NCBI GenBank assembly: GCA_033549345.1
Contig: JAWSUT010000020.1
Coordinates: forward strand, 1 to 61,127
Direction of reading: 5' to 3'
Source: JAWSUT01 sp033549345
Lineage (GTDB): Bacteria; Bacillota; Dethiobacteria; Dethiobacterales; Dethiobacteraceae
DNA length: 61,127 nucleotides
Shown: in pieces, positions 15,655 through 23,032 of the stretch
How positions within the stretch are numbered: the stretch's first letter is position 1
Layout of the letters: each line of letters starts with the position of its first letter
Notes under the pieces: generated by a model
What the model was told of the DNA's origin: nothing
Seen by the model: the letters and a program-made list of their open reading frames with translations, nothing else
The model's database searches: none
Translations under genes and position numbers: made by a program

Positions 15655-16755
15655 ATGAATTTAAACAACAAGAACACTGCAATCGCGCTTTTCTACATAC
15701 TTGCCTTTAGTTTAGCACTACTGTTTCATACCTGGTCAGCCAATAGTATGGCTGTGCCAAAAGAGGACAGGCTCCCTGTAGAGGCTGCAATTCCTGCATT
15801 TGAGGCACCCCGTATCCTGGAACCTGACCAGCAGGAAGTAACGGATGTCATCTCCCGGGAAGATTCCTCCGTTATAGCAGCAAGCCAGGCAGAAACCGCT
15901 ACCGAAGCTCTCCCTGCCGACAATCCCGGCCAGGCAAAAAATCGCTCATCAAAAACAGAATTAGCGTCCAGACAACAGTCAGAGCGGAATCGTTCTGAAA
16001 ATGTTACGGAGTCATTAGCTCCGGCACCTGGAAACGATACGGAGCCTCCACCAGGCTCAGAAGATCCCCCGCCCCCTCCTGAGCCCAAGCCTGAACCCGA
16101 GCCCGGCCCGTCTGCAGCCGATACAGAATTGAATCCATATGTGCTGGATGTCATCAGAACGTATACCAACGGTCCATACCCCTATCTTTTAAATACAGAC
16201 TATGCCAATTACAACGGCGTCACGGAAAATATCTTCTACCGCGGCAGCCTACTGGCCAAAGCCCACCCCAGCGGCAGTAAAGCCAGTCATTGTTCCGGTA
16301 TCACTTTTGAAGTGTTTTTTAAAGCCATGCAGCAGCGCAACCGAAAACTGGGCCTTGACGTATACGACTTTAACGGTATGCGTTTTGACGAACTGCATGA
16401 CTTTCTCCTGACTTGGTATGTGGCCAGCGGCAGTAAAACAACAAACAACATTGAGGTTGCCGTGGAAAAATACGGTCTCGGGACACGGATCAGCCGCTTT
16501 GAAGAGGCCAGGCGCGGAGATTTTATGGATATCTCCCGCAGCAACTGGACCGGTCATACCGTTGTTTTCCTCAACTGGGTCCGTGACGACAGCGGCAGTA
16601 TCACCGGCCTTCATTACTGGTCCAGTCAGGGCTCAACAAACGGTATCGGGGAAAAAACCGAATACTTTGACACCAGCGGCCGGGGCAACGTCTTAGCCAA
16701 CCAGGTCTACATCGCCCGAATCCTGCCTGTCCACCAGTATAGGGCATTTCGTTAA
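15655..16755 (+). CDS. Exported NlpC/P60-like protein with a Pro/Glu-rich linker
   Basis: This 366-residue protein has an N-terminal hydrophobic segment (about 8-28) serving as signal or membrane anchor. A long Ser/Glu/Pro-rich linker follows (about 40-155), with 'PPPPPEPKPEPEPGP'. The C-terminal domain of about 210 residues has 'SHCSGITFEVF', which resembles the NlpC/P60 cysteine motif DCSGF, and later 'RRGDFMDI' and 'GHTVVFLNW', resembling the GDL...GH histidine motif. A cell-wall peptidase or amidase role outside the membrane is therefore likely but unproven; His for Asp before the Cys is unusual. GGGGAGGAAATA precedes ATG 15655 and a terminator follows. Confidence 0.7.
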   Translation: MNLNNKNTAIALFYILAFSLALLFHTWSANSMAVPKEDRLPVEAAIPAFEAPRILEPDQQEVTDVISREDSSVIAASQAETATEALPADNPGQAKNRSSKTELASRQQSERNRSENVTESLAPAPGNDTEPPPGSEDPPPPPEPKPEPEPGPSAADTELNPYVLDVIRTYTNGPYPYLLNTDYANYNGVTENIFYRGSLLAKAHPSGSKASHCSGITFEVFFKAMQQRNRKLGLDVYDFNGMRFDELHDFLLTWYVASGSKTTNNIEVAVEKYGLGTRISRFEEARRGDFMDISRSNWTGHTVVFLNWVRDDSGSITGLHYWSSQGSTNGIGEKTEYFDTSGRGNVLANQVYIARILPVHQYRAFR

Positions 16756-16776
16756 CAAAAATGAGTATCAATAAAA

Positions 16777-16801
16777 AACGCCGCTTACCGGCGTTTTTTT
16801 G
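16777..16801. terminator. Bidirectional terminator between convergent genes
   Basis: AACGCCG/CGGCGTT is flanked by A-tracts on one side and seven T on the other. It can end both the NlpC/P60-like gene on the plus strand and the FixC-type operon on the minus strand. Confidence 0.85.
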
Positions 16802-16802
16802 T

Positions 16803-17045
16803 TTATAGCTTTTCCGTTCGCTTTACATGCTTTTGTGAAATCCAGCCCAGGTAACCGCCTGACAGAAGTCCCACAGCTGAGCAAAGTCCCACAGCAACCA
16901 AATACGGCTCCATACCAAGTGACTTCAACCTGAAGTAGATTTCAGAGCCGTCTCCAAACACTAAAAAGGAAATCATGAACCCGCCGGTAAAGCCGGCCGC
17001 TGTTCCTGCTGCCGCCCCAAGGATTGAAGAAATAATTTTTCGCAT
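16803..17045 (-). CDS. Small two-helix membrane protein
   Basis: An 80-residue protein starting 'MRKIISSILGAAAGTAAG', with two hydrophobic segments (about 4-32 and 48-70), glycine-rich and with a basic tail. I do not recognise a family. ATG 17045 is chosen because GAGGAGGAAGG sits directly upstream; an in-frame TTG at 17060 lies inside that ribosome site. It is the last gene of the leftward EamA-fixC-fixX-Mo-fold operon, 19 bases after its neighbour, and could anchor that otherwise soluble assembly to the membrane (inference). Confidence 0.7.
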   Translation of the reverse strand: MRKIISSILGAAAGTAAGFTGGFMISFLVFGDGSEIYFRLKSLGMEPYLVAVGLCSAVGLLSGGYLGWISQKHVKRTEKL

Positions 17046-17064
17046 ATCCTTCCTCCTCAATCGA

Positions 17065-17652
17065 TTAAAAATCCGTCACTTCACCGCCACCCTTGATGGG
17101 GCGCTCTGTACGGGTGTTGATATCCAGAGTCATACCGGGTTCGATGGTGCCGCTGCGGGTGTAGCCGCGGTCTTCCCAGAAGCCGCCGCGGTCTCCCTCT
17201 GTGAATTCGATGTCACTTAGCCATTTGCAGGACTTATAGCCCCACAGGTGGGGAATCAGAAGGCGGAGCGGTCCGCCGTATTCTCTCTCGAGGGGTTCGC
17301 CGTCAACAGCCCAGACGAGCATGACGCGGTCGTTAAGCTGCGATAGAGGAATATTTGTATCATAGCCGCCGATACTTGTAAAGGTGACATGGCTGGCCTG
17401 CGGCATGAGACGGATGTCTTTGCTGAAATCTTTCCAGAGCACACCGTCCCAGTTGGCGCGCACCGACCAGCCGCTGACAGAGGTCAGGCGTGCGTCAAGG
17501 CGGGTAAACGGCAGCTGTTTGATTTCATCCAGTGTATATGAGAGCTCCCCTTCCATCAGACCCCAGACTTTCAGCCGGTAAGTATCGGGGTTAATTTTGG
17601 GAATACCTTCCGCCTTAAAGACGGGTGTGTTCATGCGGGCCAGAATGCTCAT
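17065..17652 (-). CDS. Sulfite-oxidase-fold (molybdopterin) protein lacking the Mo-ligand Cys
   Basis: This 195-residue protein matches the oxidoreductase molybdopterin-binding fold of sulfite oxidases and YedY-like enzymes. Recognisable parts are 'SGWSVRANWDGVLW', 'YGGPLRLLIPHLWGYKSCKW' and the C-terminal 'GFWEDRGY'. In active members the cysteine that ligates molybdenum lies in a CVxGWS-type motif. Here the triplet is TCT, giving 'TSVSGWS', so the ligand is Ser. There is no signal peptide, so it should be cytosolic. It follows fixX by 20 bases and precedes a small membrane protein. It could be an altered oxygen-ligated molybdoenzyme, a cofactor-binding but inactive protein, or a scaffold. 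Confidence 0.8.
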   Translation of the reverse strand: MSILARMNTPVFKAEGIPKINPDTYRLKVWGLMEGELSYTLDEIKQLPFTRLDARLTSVSGWSVRANWDGVLWKDFSKDIRLMPQASHVTFTSIGGYDTNIPLSQLNDRVMLVWAVDGEPLEREYGGPLRLLIPHLWGYKSCKWLSDIEFTEGDRGGFWEDRGYTRSGTIEPGMTLDINTRTERPIKGGGEVTDF

Positions 17653-17672
17653 ACTGTTTAGGCTCCCTTCAC

Positions 17673-17945
17673 TTACGTTGCATAGCTGACGCCAAAACCG
17701 CCGCGGGGATAACGAAACTCCACATTCTGCGGACAGGCAAACTCACAGGCTCCGCATTCCACGCAGCGCCGCCAGAGAATGTCCAGTTCCTTTGCAGTGT
17801 CATCCCAAAAGAAAACACCTGAGGGGCAGACGTAGATACAGTTTTGCTGTTTGCAGCTTTTACAGCGCTTCCGGTCTTTAAGTGTTATATGGCTAACTTC
17901 ATCAGGATTTATCGTAACCAGATACAGGTAATCTTCACCGGCCAC
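17673..17945 (-). CDS. fixX: FixX-like ferredoxin
   Basis: The 90-residue protein has one classical cysteine cluster, 'RRCVECGACEFACP', and an additional N-terminal set 'CKSCKQQNCIYVCP', the FixX/ETF-QO ferredoxin pattern. It would pass electrons between FixC flavin and another carrier. Its GTG start overlaps the last base of the fixC stop. FixA and FixB (electron-transfer flavoprotein subunits) are not in this window, so the electron partner must be elsewhere or different. Confidence 0.88.
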   Translation of the reverse strand: MAGEDYLYLVTINPDEVSHITLKDRKRCKSCKQQNCIYVCPSGVFFWDDTAKELDILWRRCVECGACEFACPQNVEFRYPRGGFGVSYAT

Positions 17946-19252
17946 TACAGCACCCCCCAGTTACCGAGGCCAAGTAAAAGGTCCATAAAGCTATTGGCCG
18001 GAGACTGCTTGTCGTGAACAATACCGGTCATTTTGGCAATTTTTTCACTGTCCGTATCCATCCCCACACGGAAATATTCATATGACAAGTCATTGACCAG
18101 GGTGTTTAGCAGGTAATCGGAGTCGCTGCCACGCCCATGGTAGTACTTTACATTATCACTGGCCTGGTTGATGTTTTTCATATAAAAGCTGTTTTCCAGC
18201 TTCCTTTTGTACCCTTTAAGCATTCCGGCTGAGAAATCCTGTTTAACCTTGGCCTGTACTGCGGTCTCAGCTGCCGCTTTGCCGGAAAGCATGGCCAGAT
18301 CAGTACCGCGGCGTCCGCTGACCATAATAGCAGCGTCTCCAACCACCATCACGCCGTCTCCATAAAATTTAGGCATAACAGCCGCTCCACCCTGGGGAAT
18401 CAGGTGGGCGGCATATCCTTCAGGCTTGCCGCCCTGAAGCAGGCGGCGCACATACGGATGCTCTTTGAGACGCGTCAGAAGATCCGGAATACTGAGGCGG
18501 TACTCGCTTATCTTTTCAACAGACATGCCCATTGTCAGGGAAATGGACTCCTTGTTTGTAAAGATTCCCGCCAGGCCAACCGCCTGTCCTGTGGGGTAAC
18601 CAATCATGGCTAACACCGCTCCTTCCCCCTTTTCCAGAAGGAAGCGGTCCTCAATTTTCTCCTGGGGCAGGGATATGGTCTCCCTTACCCAGAGGCTGAC
18701 ATGCTTTCCTTCTGCTTTTTGTCCAAGGCCGGATTTTTTTGTCAGGGACGACAGGACGCCTTCGGCCAAAATGACCTGGTCGGCTTCCACTACGGAACCG
18801 TCATCCAGAATTATCCCCCGTACCGGTCCGCGTCCGACTGTTTTTTTCTCGTAGTGCAAATCACGAACCATTGCCTGTGTCTGCAGTACTGCTCCGGCTT
18901 TCACCGCCTGGTCTGCAAGCCAGCGATCGAAGCGTGGTCGAAGTGCGGTACATTTGTTATAGGGCGGGCTCGCAAAACGCAGACCTGTAAAGCCGATTTC
19001 CACTGCAGAGTCTTTGTCCAGAAACCACAGGTTGTCCCTGGTAACCGCCCGCTCAAGCGGTGCGTCCTGCCAAAACCCGGGGACAATTTCAGCCGTTGGT
19101 TCGGTGTAGATCACACCACCAAACATATTTTTATTGCCTGGGAAATCTCCACGTTCCAAAAGTGCCACGTTCATGCCGTTTTTAGCCATATGCAGCGCTG
19201 CAGAACTCCCGGCCGGCCCTGCACCGACCACCACAGCATCAAAATGAGTCAA
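17945..19252 (-). CDS. fixC: FixC-like FAD-dependent dehydrogenase (ETF:quinone oxidoreductase family)
   Basis: This flavoprotein of about 435 residues has an N-terminal FAD motif 'VVVGAGPAGSSAA', the FixC-typical 'NMFGGVIYTEP', and a C-terminal 'GDGVMVVGDAAIMVSGRRG' that closes the FAD site. The family moves electrons between an ETF-type donor and quinone, often on the membrane surface through FixX. TTG 19252 is preferred because GGGGTGG lies five bases before it and the product then starts at the conserved 'THFDAVVVGAG'; GTG 19261 or TTG 19273 are alternatives. The gene begins right at the EamA stop and is coupled to fixX, forming an electron-transfer pair. Confidence 0.87.
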   Translation of the reverse strand: MTHFDAVVVGAGPAGSSAALHMAKNGMNVALLERGDFPGNKNMFGGVIYTEPTAEIVPGFWQDAPLERAVTRDNLWFLDKDSAVEIGFTGLRFASPPYNKCTALRPRFDRWLADQAVKAGAVLQTQAMVRDLHYEKKTVGRGPVRGIILDDGSVVEADQVILAEGVLSSLTKKSGLGQKAEGKHVSLWVRETISLPQEKIEDRFLLEKGEGAVLAMIGYPTGQAVGLAGIFTNKESISLTMGMSVEKISEYRLSIPDLLTRLKEHPYVRRLLQGGKPEGYAAHLIPQGGAAVMPKFYGDGVMVVGDAAIMVSGRRGTDLAMLSGKAAAETAVQAKVKQDFSAGMLKGYKRKLENSFYMKNINQASDNVKYYHGRGSDSDYLLNTLVNDLSYEYFRVGMDTDSEKIAKMTGIVHDKQSPANSFMDLLLGLGNWGVL

Positions 19253-19253
19253 A

Positions 19254-20162
19254 CTATCCACCCCGTTTCGCAAATAGTTTTTGCGAACAGGGCCAGGAGA
19301 ATACGCTGCTTTCAGCTATCAGCATTCCAAGGACGATTAGTCCGCCACCCAAAAGGATCCTTTCTCCAAGAATTTCACCAAGCAGAACGGCGGCAAAAAA
19401 TGCGGCAAATACCGGCTCGGCCGAGAGAACCACAGCTGTTCGGGTCGGTGTTGTATATTTTTGCATGGTAGCCTGAACGAAAAAAGCAAATGTCGTGGCC
19501 AGGACGGCTGTGATAAACAGAGCCTGCCAGATATTGGCCGTAAACGAGTGCGGCAGTAAAACCTTTTCGGTTAACATTGCCCCGGCACCGCTAAGCAGGG
19601 CCACAGCCGCCAGCTGGAGGAAAACAAGTTGAATGATATCATGATCATGACAATAGCGCCCGACAAAAATCACCTGCAGTGCAAAACAGACGGCGCAAAA
19701 TATCACCAGAACATCACCGGGATTTAACTGCAGTGAAGTTTGCAGAGAAAGCAGGGCGACACCGGCAAATGCACTAAGTGCACCGGCCCAGGCTGAAACG
19801 GGAGGTGATTTTCTCGTCTGAATGGCAAGCAGAAGCGGCACCAGAACAACCACCAACCCGGTGAGAAATCCTGCATTTGACGCAGTGGTATAAAGTAACC
19901 CGATGGTCTGCAAGGAGTATCCGCCAAAGAGAAAGAGGCCCAATACCAGGCCGGCTAAAACAGTTTCCTTTTTAAGCCGCAATACACGCCGCGGCGCCAT
20001 GGCAAAAAGAAGCATAGCCGCAAGAGTAAAACGATACAAATTAAAAGAAAAGGGAGCGATTTCTGCCAGCGCATTTTTTACGGAGACGAACGTCAGCCCC
20101 CAGACAAGGGCTACAAGAAGTAGACTTAAGTCAGCTGCAAAACGTGGTGGTTTTTTTTCCAT
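19254..20162 (-). CDS. EamA-family (DMT superfamily) transporter
   Basis: The 302-residue protein has ten predicted membrane helices and two EamA repeats, with 'LLLVALVWGLTFVSVKNAL' at the first repeat and 'SAEPVFAAFFAAVLLGE' near the end of the second. Members export amino acids, metabolites or drugs by ion exchange. A clear ribosome site (AGGAGG) precedes ATG 20162. It is the first gene of the operon that continues with fixC and fixX, which is an unusual partner; its substrate is unknown. Confidence 0.88.
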   Translation of the reverse strand: MEKKPPRFAADLSLLLVALVWGLTFVSVKNALAEIAPFSFNLYRFTLAAMLLFAMAPRRVLRLKKETVLAGLVLGLFLFGGYSLQTIGLLYTTASNAGFLTGLVVVLVPLLLAIQTRKSPPVSAWAGALSAFAGVALLSLQTSLQLNPGDVLVIFCAVCFALQVIFVGRYCHDHDIIQLVFLQLAAVALLSGAGAMLTEKVLLPHSFTANIWQALFITAVLATTFAFFVQATMQKYTTPTRTAVVLSAEPVFAAFFAAVLLGEILGERILLGGGLIVLGMLIAESSVFSWPCSQKLFAKRGG

Positions 20163-20239
20163 AGATCCTCCTACTAATTAATCCATATTGCCCGGATACG
20201 TTCTGATAGGGTATATTAGTACTAAGGAGTTGATGAGCC

Positions 20240-20656
20240 ATGACACGCTGTATCATGGTGTTTTTATACAAATGGATTAACGGCGAGCCCCAGTATCTTC
20301 TACTAAAAAGGAACCGGGAACTGGGCGGCTACTGGCAGCCTGTTACCGGCTTTATCGAGGAACCGGAAACAAACAGGCAGGCAGCACTGCGGGAACTTGG
20401 TGAAGAAACCGGCATCGTGGAATACGAACGTGTCACGGATCCCAAACATTACTTCTTTTTTGATATGCACGGTGTTCAGTGCTCTGTGTCGGTATTGGCG
20501 GTGGAAGTGACAGATCCGCCGGAGATAGAGATTTCATTTGAACATACCGAGCATAAGTGGCTTTCATACGAAGAGGCCAGAAATACATTGTTTTGGGAAA
20601 ATAATGTGGAGACGCTGGATAAGCTGCACAACCAGCTAACCGGCGGGAAGAAATAA
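20240..20656 (+). CDS. NUDIX hydrolase
   Basis: The 138-residue protein contains a complete Nudix box beginning at 'GFIEEPETNRQAALREL' and continuing to 'GEETGI', with the metal-binding REXXEE core. Such enzymes hydrolyse nucleoside diphosphate derivatives. The length and 'HTEHKWLSYEEA' resemble MutT/dihydroneopterin-triphosphate-pyrophosphatase-like members, but the substrate cannot be set. AAGGAG precedes ATG 20240 and a terminator follows, so it is a single-gene transcript divergent from the EamA operon. Confidence 0.9.
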   Translation: MTRCIMVFLYKWINGEPQYLLLKRNRELGGYWQPVTGFIEEPETNRQAALRELGEETGIVEYERVTDPKHYFFFDMHGVQCSVSVLAVEVTDPPEIEISFEHTEHKWLSYEEARNTLFWENNVETLDKLHNQLTGGKK

Positions 20657-20657
20657 C

Positions 20658-20682
20658 GGACCGTTATTACGGTCCTTTTTTT
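20658..20682 (+). terminator. Terminator of the NUDIX gene
   Basis: GGACCGT/ACGGTCC stem with a four-base loop, followed by seven T on the plus strand. Confidence 0.85.
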
Positions 20683-20745
20683 GTTTAATTCTCATTAATT
20701 CGTTTTACGGGTCAAGAAATCCTCTCCCTGCTTCCTGAGAATATA

Positions 20746-21077
20746 TCAGGCCCCGGTTCTCACTCTTTTTGCAAGTCCGTTACCCTCTGTCATATTATAG
20801 CCTATTGCATCCGCTTTTTTCAAAGCTTTTATTGCTGCATCCCTTGCTTCAATGTTCGAAATCTGATACCGCGGTGGTCAAATCCTCTTTTCACGCCCTG
20901 GGCTGCTATCCAGGCTTCTTTATGCGCCATAAATTCTTCTTCAGACAAAATGGTATACTGGGCCAGAACAAAAGATTCTGTAATCCCAACCGAGACGATT
21001 GAAAGTGGTTTTTTGTTTTTCAGGGCCCTTAGTAGTAAGCCCATGAGTTCGCAGCTGCCTACCAGTTTAGAATTCAA
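20746..21077 (-). pseudogene. Frameshifted, truncated GT-D glycosyltransferase remnant
   Basis: From TTG 21077 the frame reads 'MNSKLVGSCELMGLLLRALK', then 'ESFVLAQ' and 'HRGIRF', closely matching the start of the GT-D protein encoded at 22231. After RF the frame runs into a stop at 20829. A shift to another frame continues with 'SNIEARDAAIKALKKADAIG' and 'YNM', matching 'NLEARDVLAEALRRTNIIG' and 'YNL' of the intact copy. It then ends at 20746, far short of the normal 250 residues. It is therefore an inverted, decayed partial duplicate of the nearby gene. A ribosome site (GGAGGAG) remains, so the short 82-residue product could still be made. Confidence 0.8.
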
Positions 21078-21286
21078 CCATTACAACTCCTCCCGTGAAC
21101 CTCCTGGCTTATCATATTATATCGCCTGCTGGTAATTTACGTGCAAATTATGCAGCAGTGGAGCATATACATCTCAGTTGATTATGGTACAGGCAAACTA
21201 CTGTATACGCAATTTTGCTAATAAGCTTACATATAGTGTAATAGCTGCAGCTCAATAGTTGCATCAGGCTGACCTGAGGAGGCACT

Positions 21287-22216
21287 ATGAAAAAGGTCAA
21301 TATTATCTATTCCTCTGTAAACCGGAGTAACCATATTATCCGTTATGGTGAGTATTTTAAAGTAGAGGTGATGAAAAGACCGGATGTGCATATTCATCTT
21401 GTTGAAGAAGAGGATCACATTGACAATATCCTCAAAAAAGCAAAATTTGACCCACATTTTATTTTCTTCGATGATTTCACGATGAACTATACCATGCATG
21501 GCTTGGAGCATGTTCAAATTCCAAAGGGAGTTCTGTACTGGGATATCCATCGGAACCAGGTTGAGCTGCGAAATTTTGTGAGAAAGAATCATGTCGATCT
21601 TGTCTTTTCATTTTACCGTGACACATTTACCGATTGGTTTCCCGACCTTGCAGCTAAATTCAGATGGTTGCCGAACTTTGTAAATATTGAAGTTTTTAAG
21701 GATTACGGTCTAAAAAAAGAAATTGACTATTTACTCATGGGAGCATTAAGTGAAAAAGTATATCCTCTCCGCACAAAAATCGCTGCCGAAATGGCGGATG
21801 TTGAGGGGTTTGTCCATCACCGGCATCCCGGCTACAGAGACTTTCTGCCGGAAGAAGGGCAGTTGGTCGGGGAATCTTTTGCCAGGGAAATCAACAAAGC
21901 CAAGATGTTTTTCACTGATGACTCCATCTTTAAATACCCAATCGCAAAATATTTTGAGGTGCCGGCCTGTAATACGCTTCTTTTGGCGTCTGGTTCGCGA
22001 GAACTCACAGACCTGGGGTTTGTTGACGGTGTGACATTCGTGGAAGTCAACCATACCAATTATCTGCAAAAGGCTAAATACTACCTGAAAGATGAAGACG
22101 CAAGACTGACCATCGCCCAAAGAGGTTATGAAATGGTTAGAAAGAAACATTCCACGGCAGCCAGGACACATCAGTTTGTCAATGATCTGAGAACATTTTT
22201 GGCAAGAAACGCTTAG
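21287..22216 (+). CDS. CgeB-like glycosyltransferase
   Basis: The 309-residue protein has the two-lobe GT-B look of CgeB-type spore maturation proteins: N-terminal 'MKKVNIIYSSVNRSNHIIRY', and a C-terminal part with 'INKAKMFFTDDSIFKYPIAK', 'FEVPACNTLLLA' and 'TFVEVNHTNYLQKAKYYLKD', the glycosyl-transferase 1-2 pattern. In Bacillus, CgeB is linked to outer spore polysaccharide. GAGGAGG precedes ATG 21287. It stands 14 bases before the GT-D gene in the same direction, so the two probably act on the same glycan. Acceptor and sugar are unknown. Confidence 0.8.
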   Translation: MKKVNIIYSSVNRSNHIIRYGEYFKVEVMKRPDVHIHLVEEEDHIDNILKKAKFDPHFIFFDDFTMNYTMHGLEHVQIPKGVLYWDIHRNQVELRNFVRKNHVDLVFSFYRDTFTDWFPDLAAKFRWLPNFVNIEVFKDYGLKKEIDYLLMGALSEKVYPLRTKIAAEMADVEGFVHHRHPGYRDFLPEEGQLVGESFAREINKAKMFFTDDSIFKYPIAKYFEVPACNTLLLASGSRELTDLGFVDGVTFVEVNHTNYLQKAKYYLKDEDARLTIAQRGYEMVRKKHSTAARTHQFVNDLRTFLARNA

Positions 22217-22230
22217 TCAGGGGGAGTACA

Positions 22231-23004
22231 GTGAAACCTACTAAACTGAGCAGCGGTGAATTAATGGATATGATTTTGAGAGCTCTGGACCGTCAGCTCC
22301 CTCTTGCCGTGGTATCTCTGGGGGCGAGTGAATCTTTTGTACTGGCTCAGGAAACTGTGCTGCCTTACCGTGAGTTTATGAGGCATGCTGAAGCATGCGT
22401 TGCTAACATGGGTTTACGGCGGGGTCAGCAGCACCGTGGGGTCCGGTTCCCCAACCTGGAGGCCCGGGATGTTTTAGCCGAGGCCCTGAGAAGAACAAAT
22501 ATTATTGGCTATAATTTAATCATCCGGGACAAACATTCAGGGCTGTTAACTGAAAAAGTATTAGACTATTATAATTTGTGGCCTGAATATACCTTTGAAG
22601 CATATATCAGGCGGGTTATCATGTTTTCTCAAAAGGAGAAGTTTGAGAATATGTTAAGGGGAAAACGTATCCTGCTTATTTGCGGCTACGCCGATGAAGT
22701 CAAAAAAGCAATGAATAAAAACCTGCAGGAAAAGCTGGGCTTTACGATTGCGGGAACAGTAAAAATACATGAATATGAAGACATTCCACGAGCGAAAAAA
22801 GAAATCATGGCCATTGATTTCGATGTTGCACTACTTGCGGCCGGACTTAATGCGATCATTCTGGCTGTATTTATTGCAGAACGTACGGGAAAAGTAGCTT
22901 TTGATATCGGTCAGGGTATGGAGTCATTAATAACGGGTGAAATCCAGGATGCTCAGGGTTTTATTTCTCAGGCAATTGGTATCGTCAGATTACTGGACAT
23001 TTAG
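22231..23004 (+). CDS. GT-D fold glycosyltransferase
   Basis: This 257-residue protein begins 'MKPTKLSSGELMDMILRALD', followed by 'SLGASESFVLAQE' and 'RGVRFPNLEARDVLAEAL'. A C-terminal Rossmann-like part has 'ILLICGYADEVKKAM' and 'DFDVALLAAGLNAIILAVF'. The pattern matches proteins annotated as GT-D fold glycosyltransferases (DUF1792-like). Translation begins at GTG 22231 after GGGGGAG. It is paired with the CgeB-like gene, and a broken copy lies 1.2 kb upstream in opposite orientation. A role in decorating a surface or spore polysaccharide is inferred from neighbours. Confidence 0.72.
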   Translation: MKPTKLSSGELMDMILRALDRQLPLAVVSLGASESFVLAQETVLPYREFMRHAEACVANMGLRRGQQHRGVRFPNLEARDVLAEALRRTNIIGYNLIIRDKHSGLLTEKVLDYYNLWPEYTFEAYIRRVIMFSQKEKFENMLRGKRILLICGYADEVKKAMNKNLQEKLGFTIAGTVKIHEYEDIPRAKKEIMAIDFDVALLAAGLNAIILAVFIAERTGKVAFDIGQGMESLITGEIQDAQGFISQAIGIVRLLDI

Positions 23005-23032
23005 ATTATTCCTGCAGACGAAAGACCGGCCT

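Noticed and set aside
18701..19471. Plus-strand frame of about 256 residues
   Set aside because: Antisense to fixC and the end of EamA; no recognisable protein.
21180..21286. Sigma-K or sigma-E promoter before the CgeB-like gene
   Set aside because: CATATAGTG resembles a sigma-K -10 box, but no -35 element lies at the right distance.
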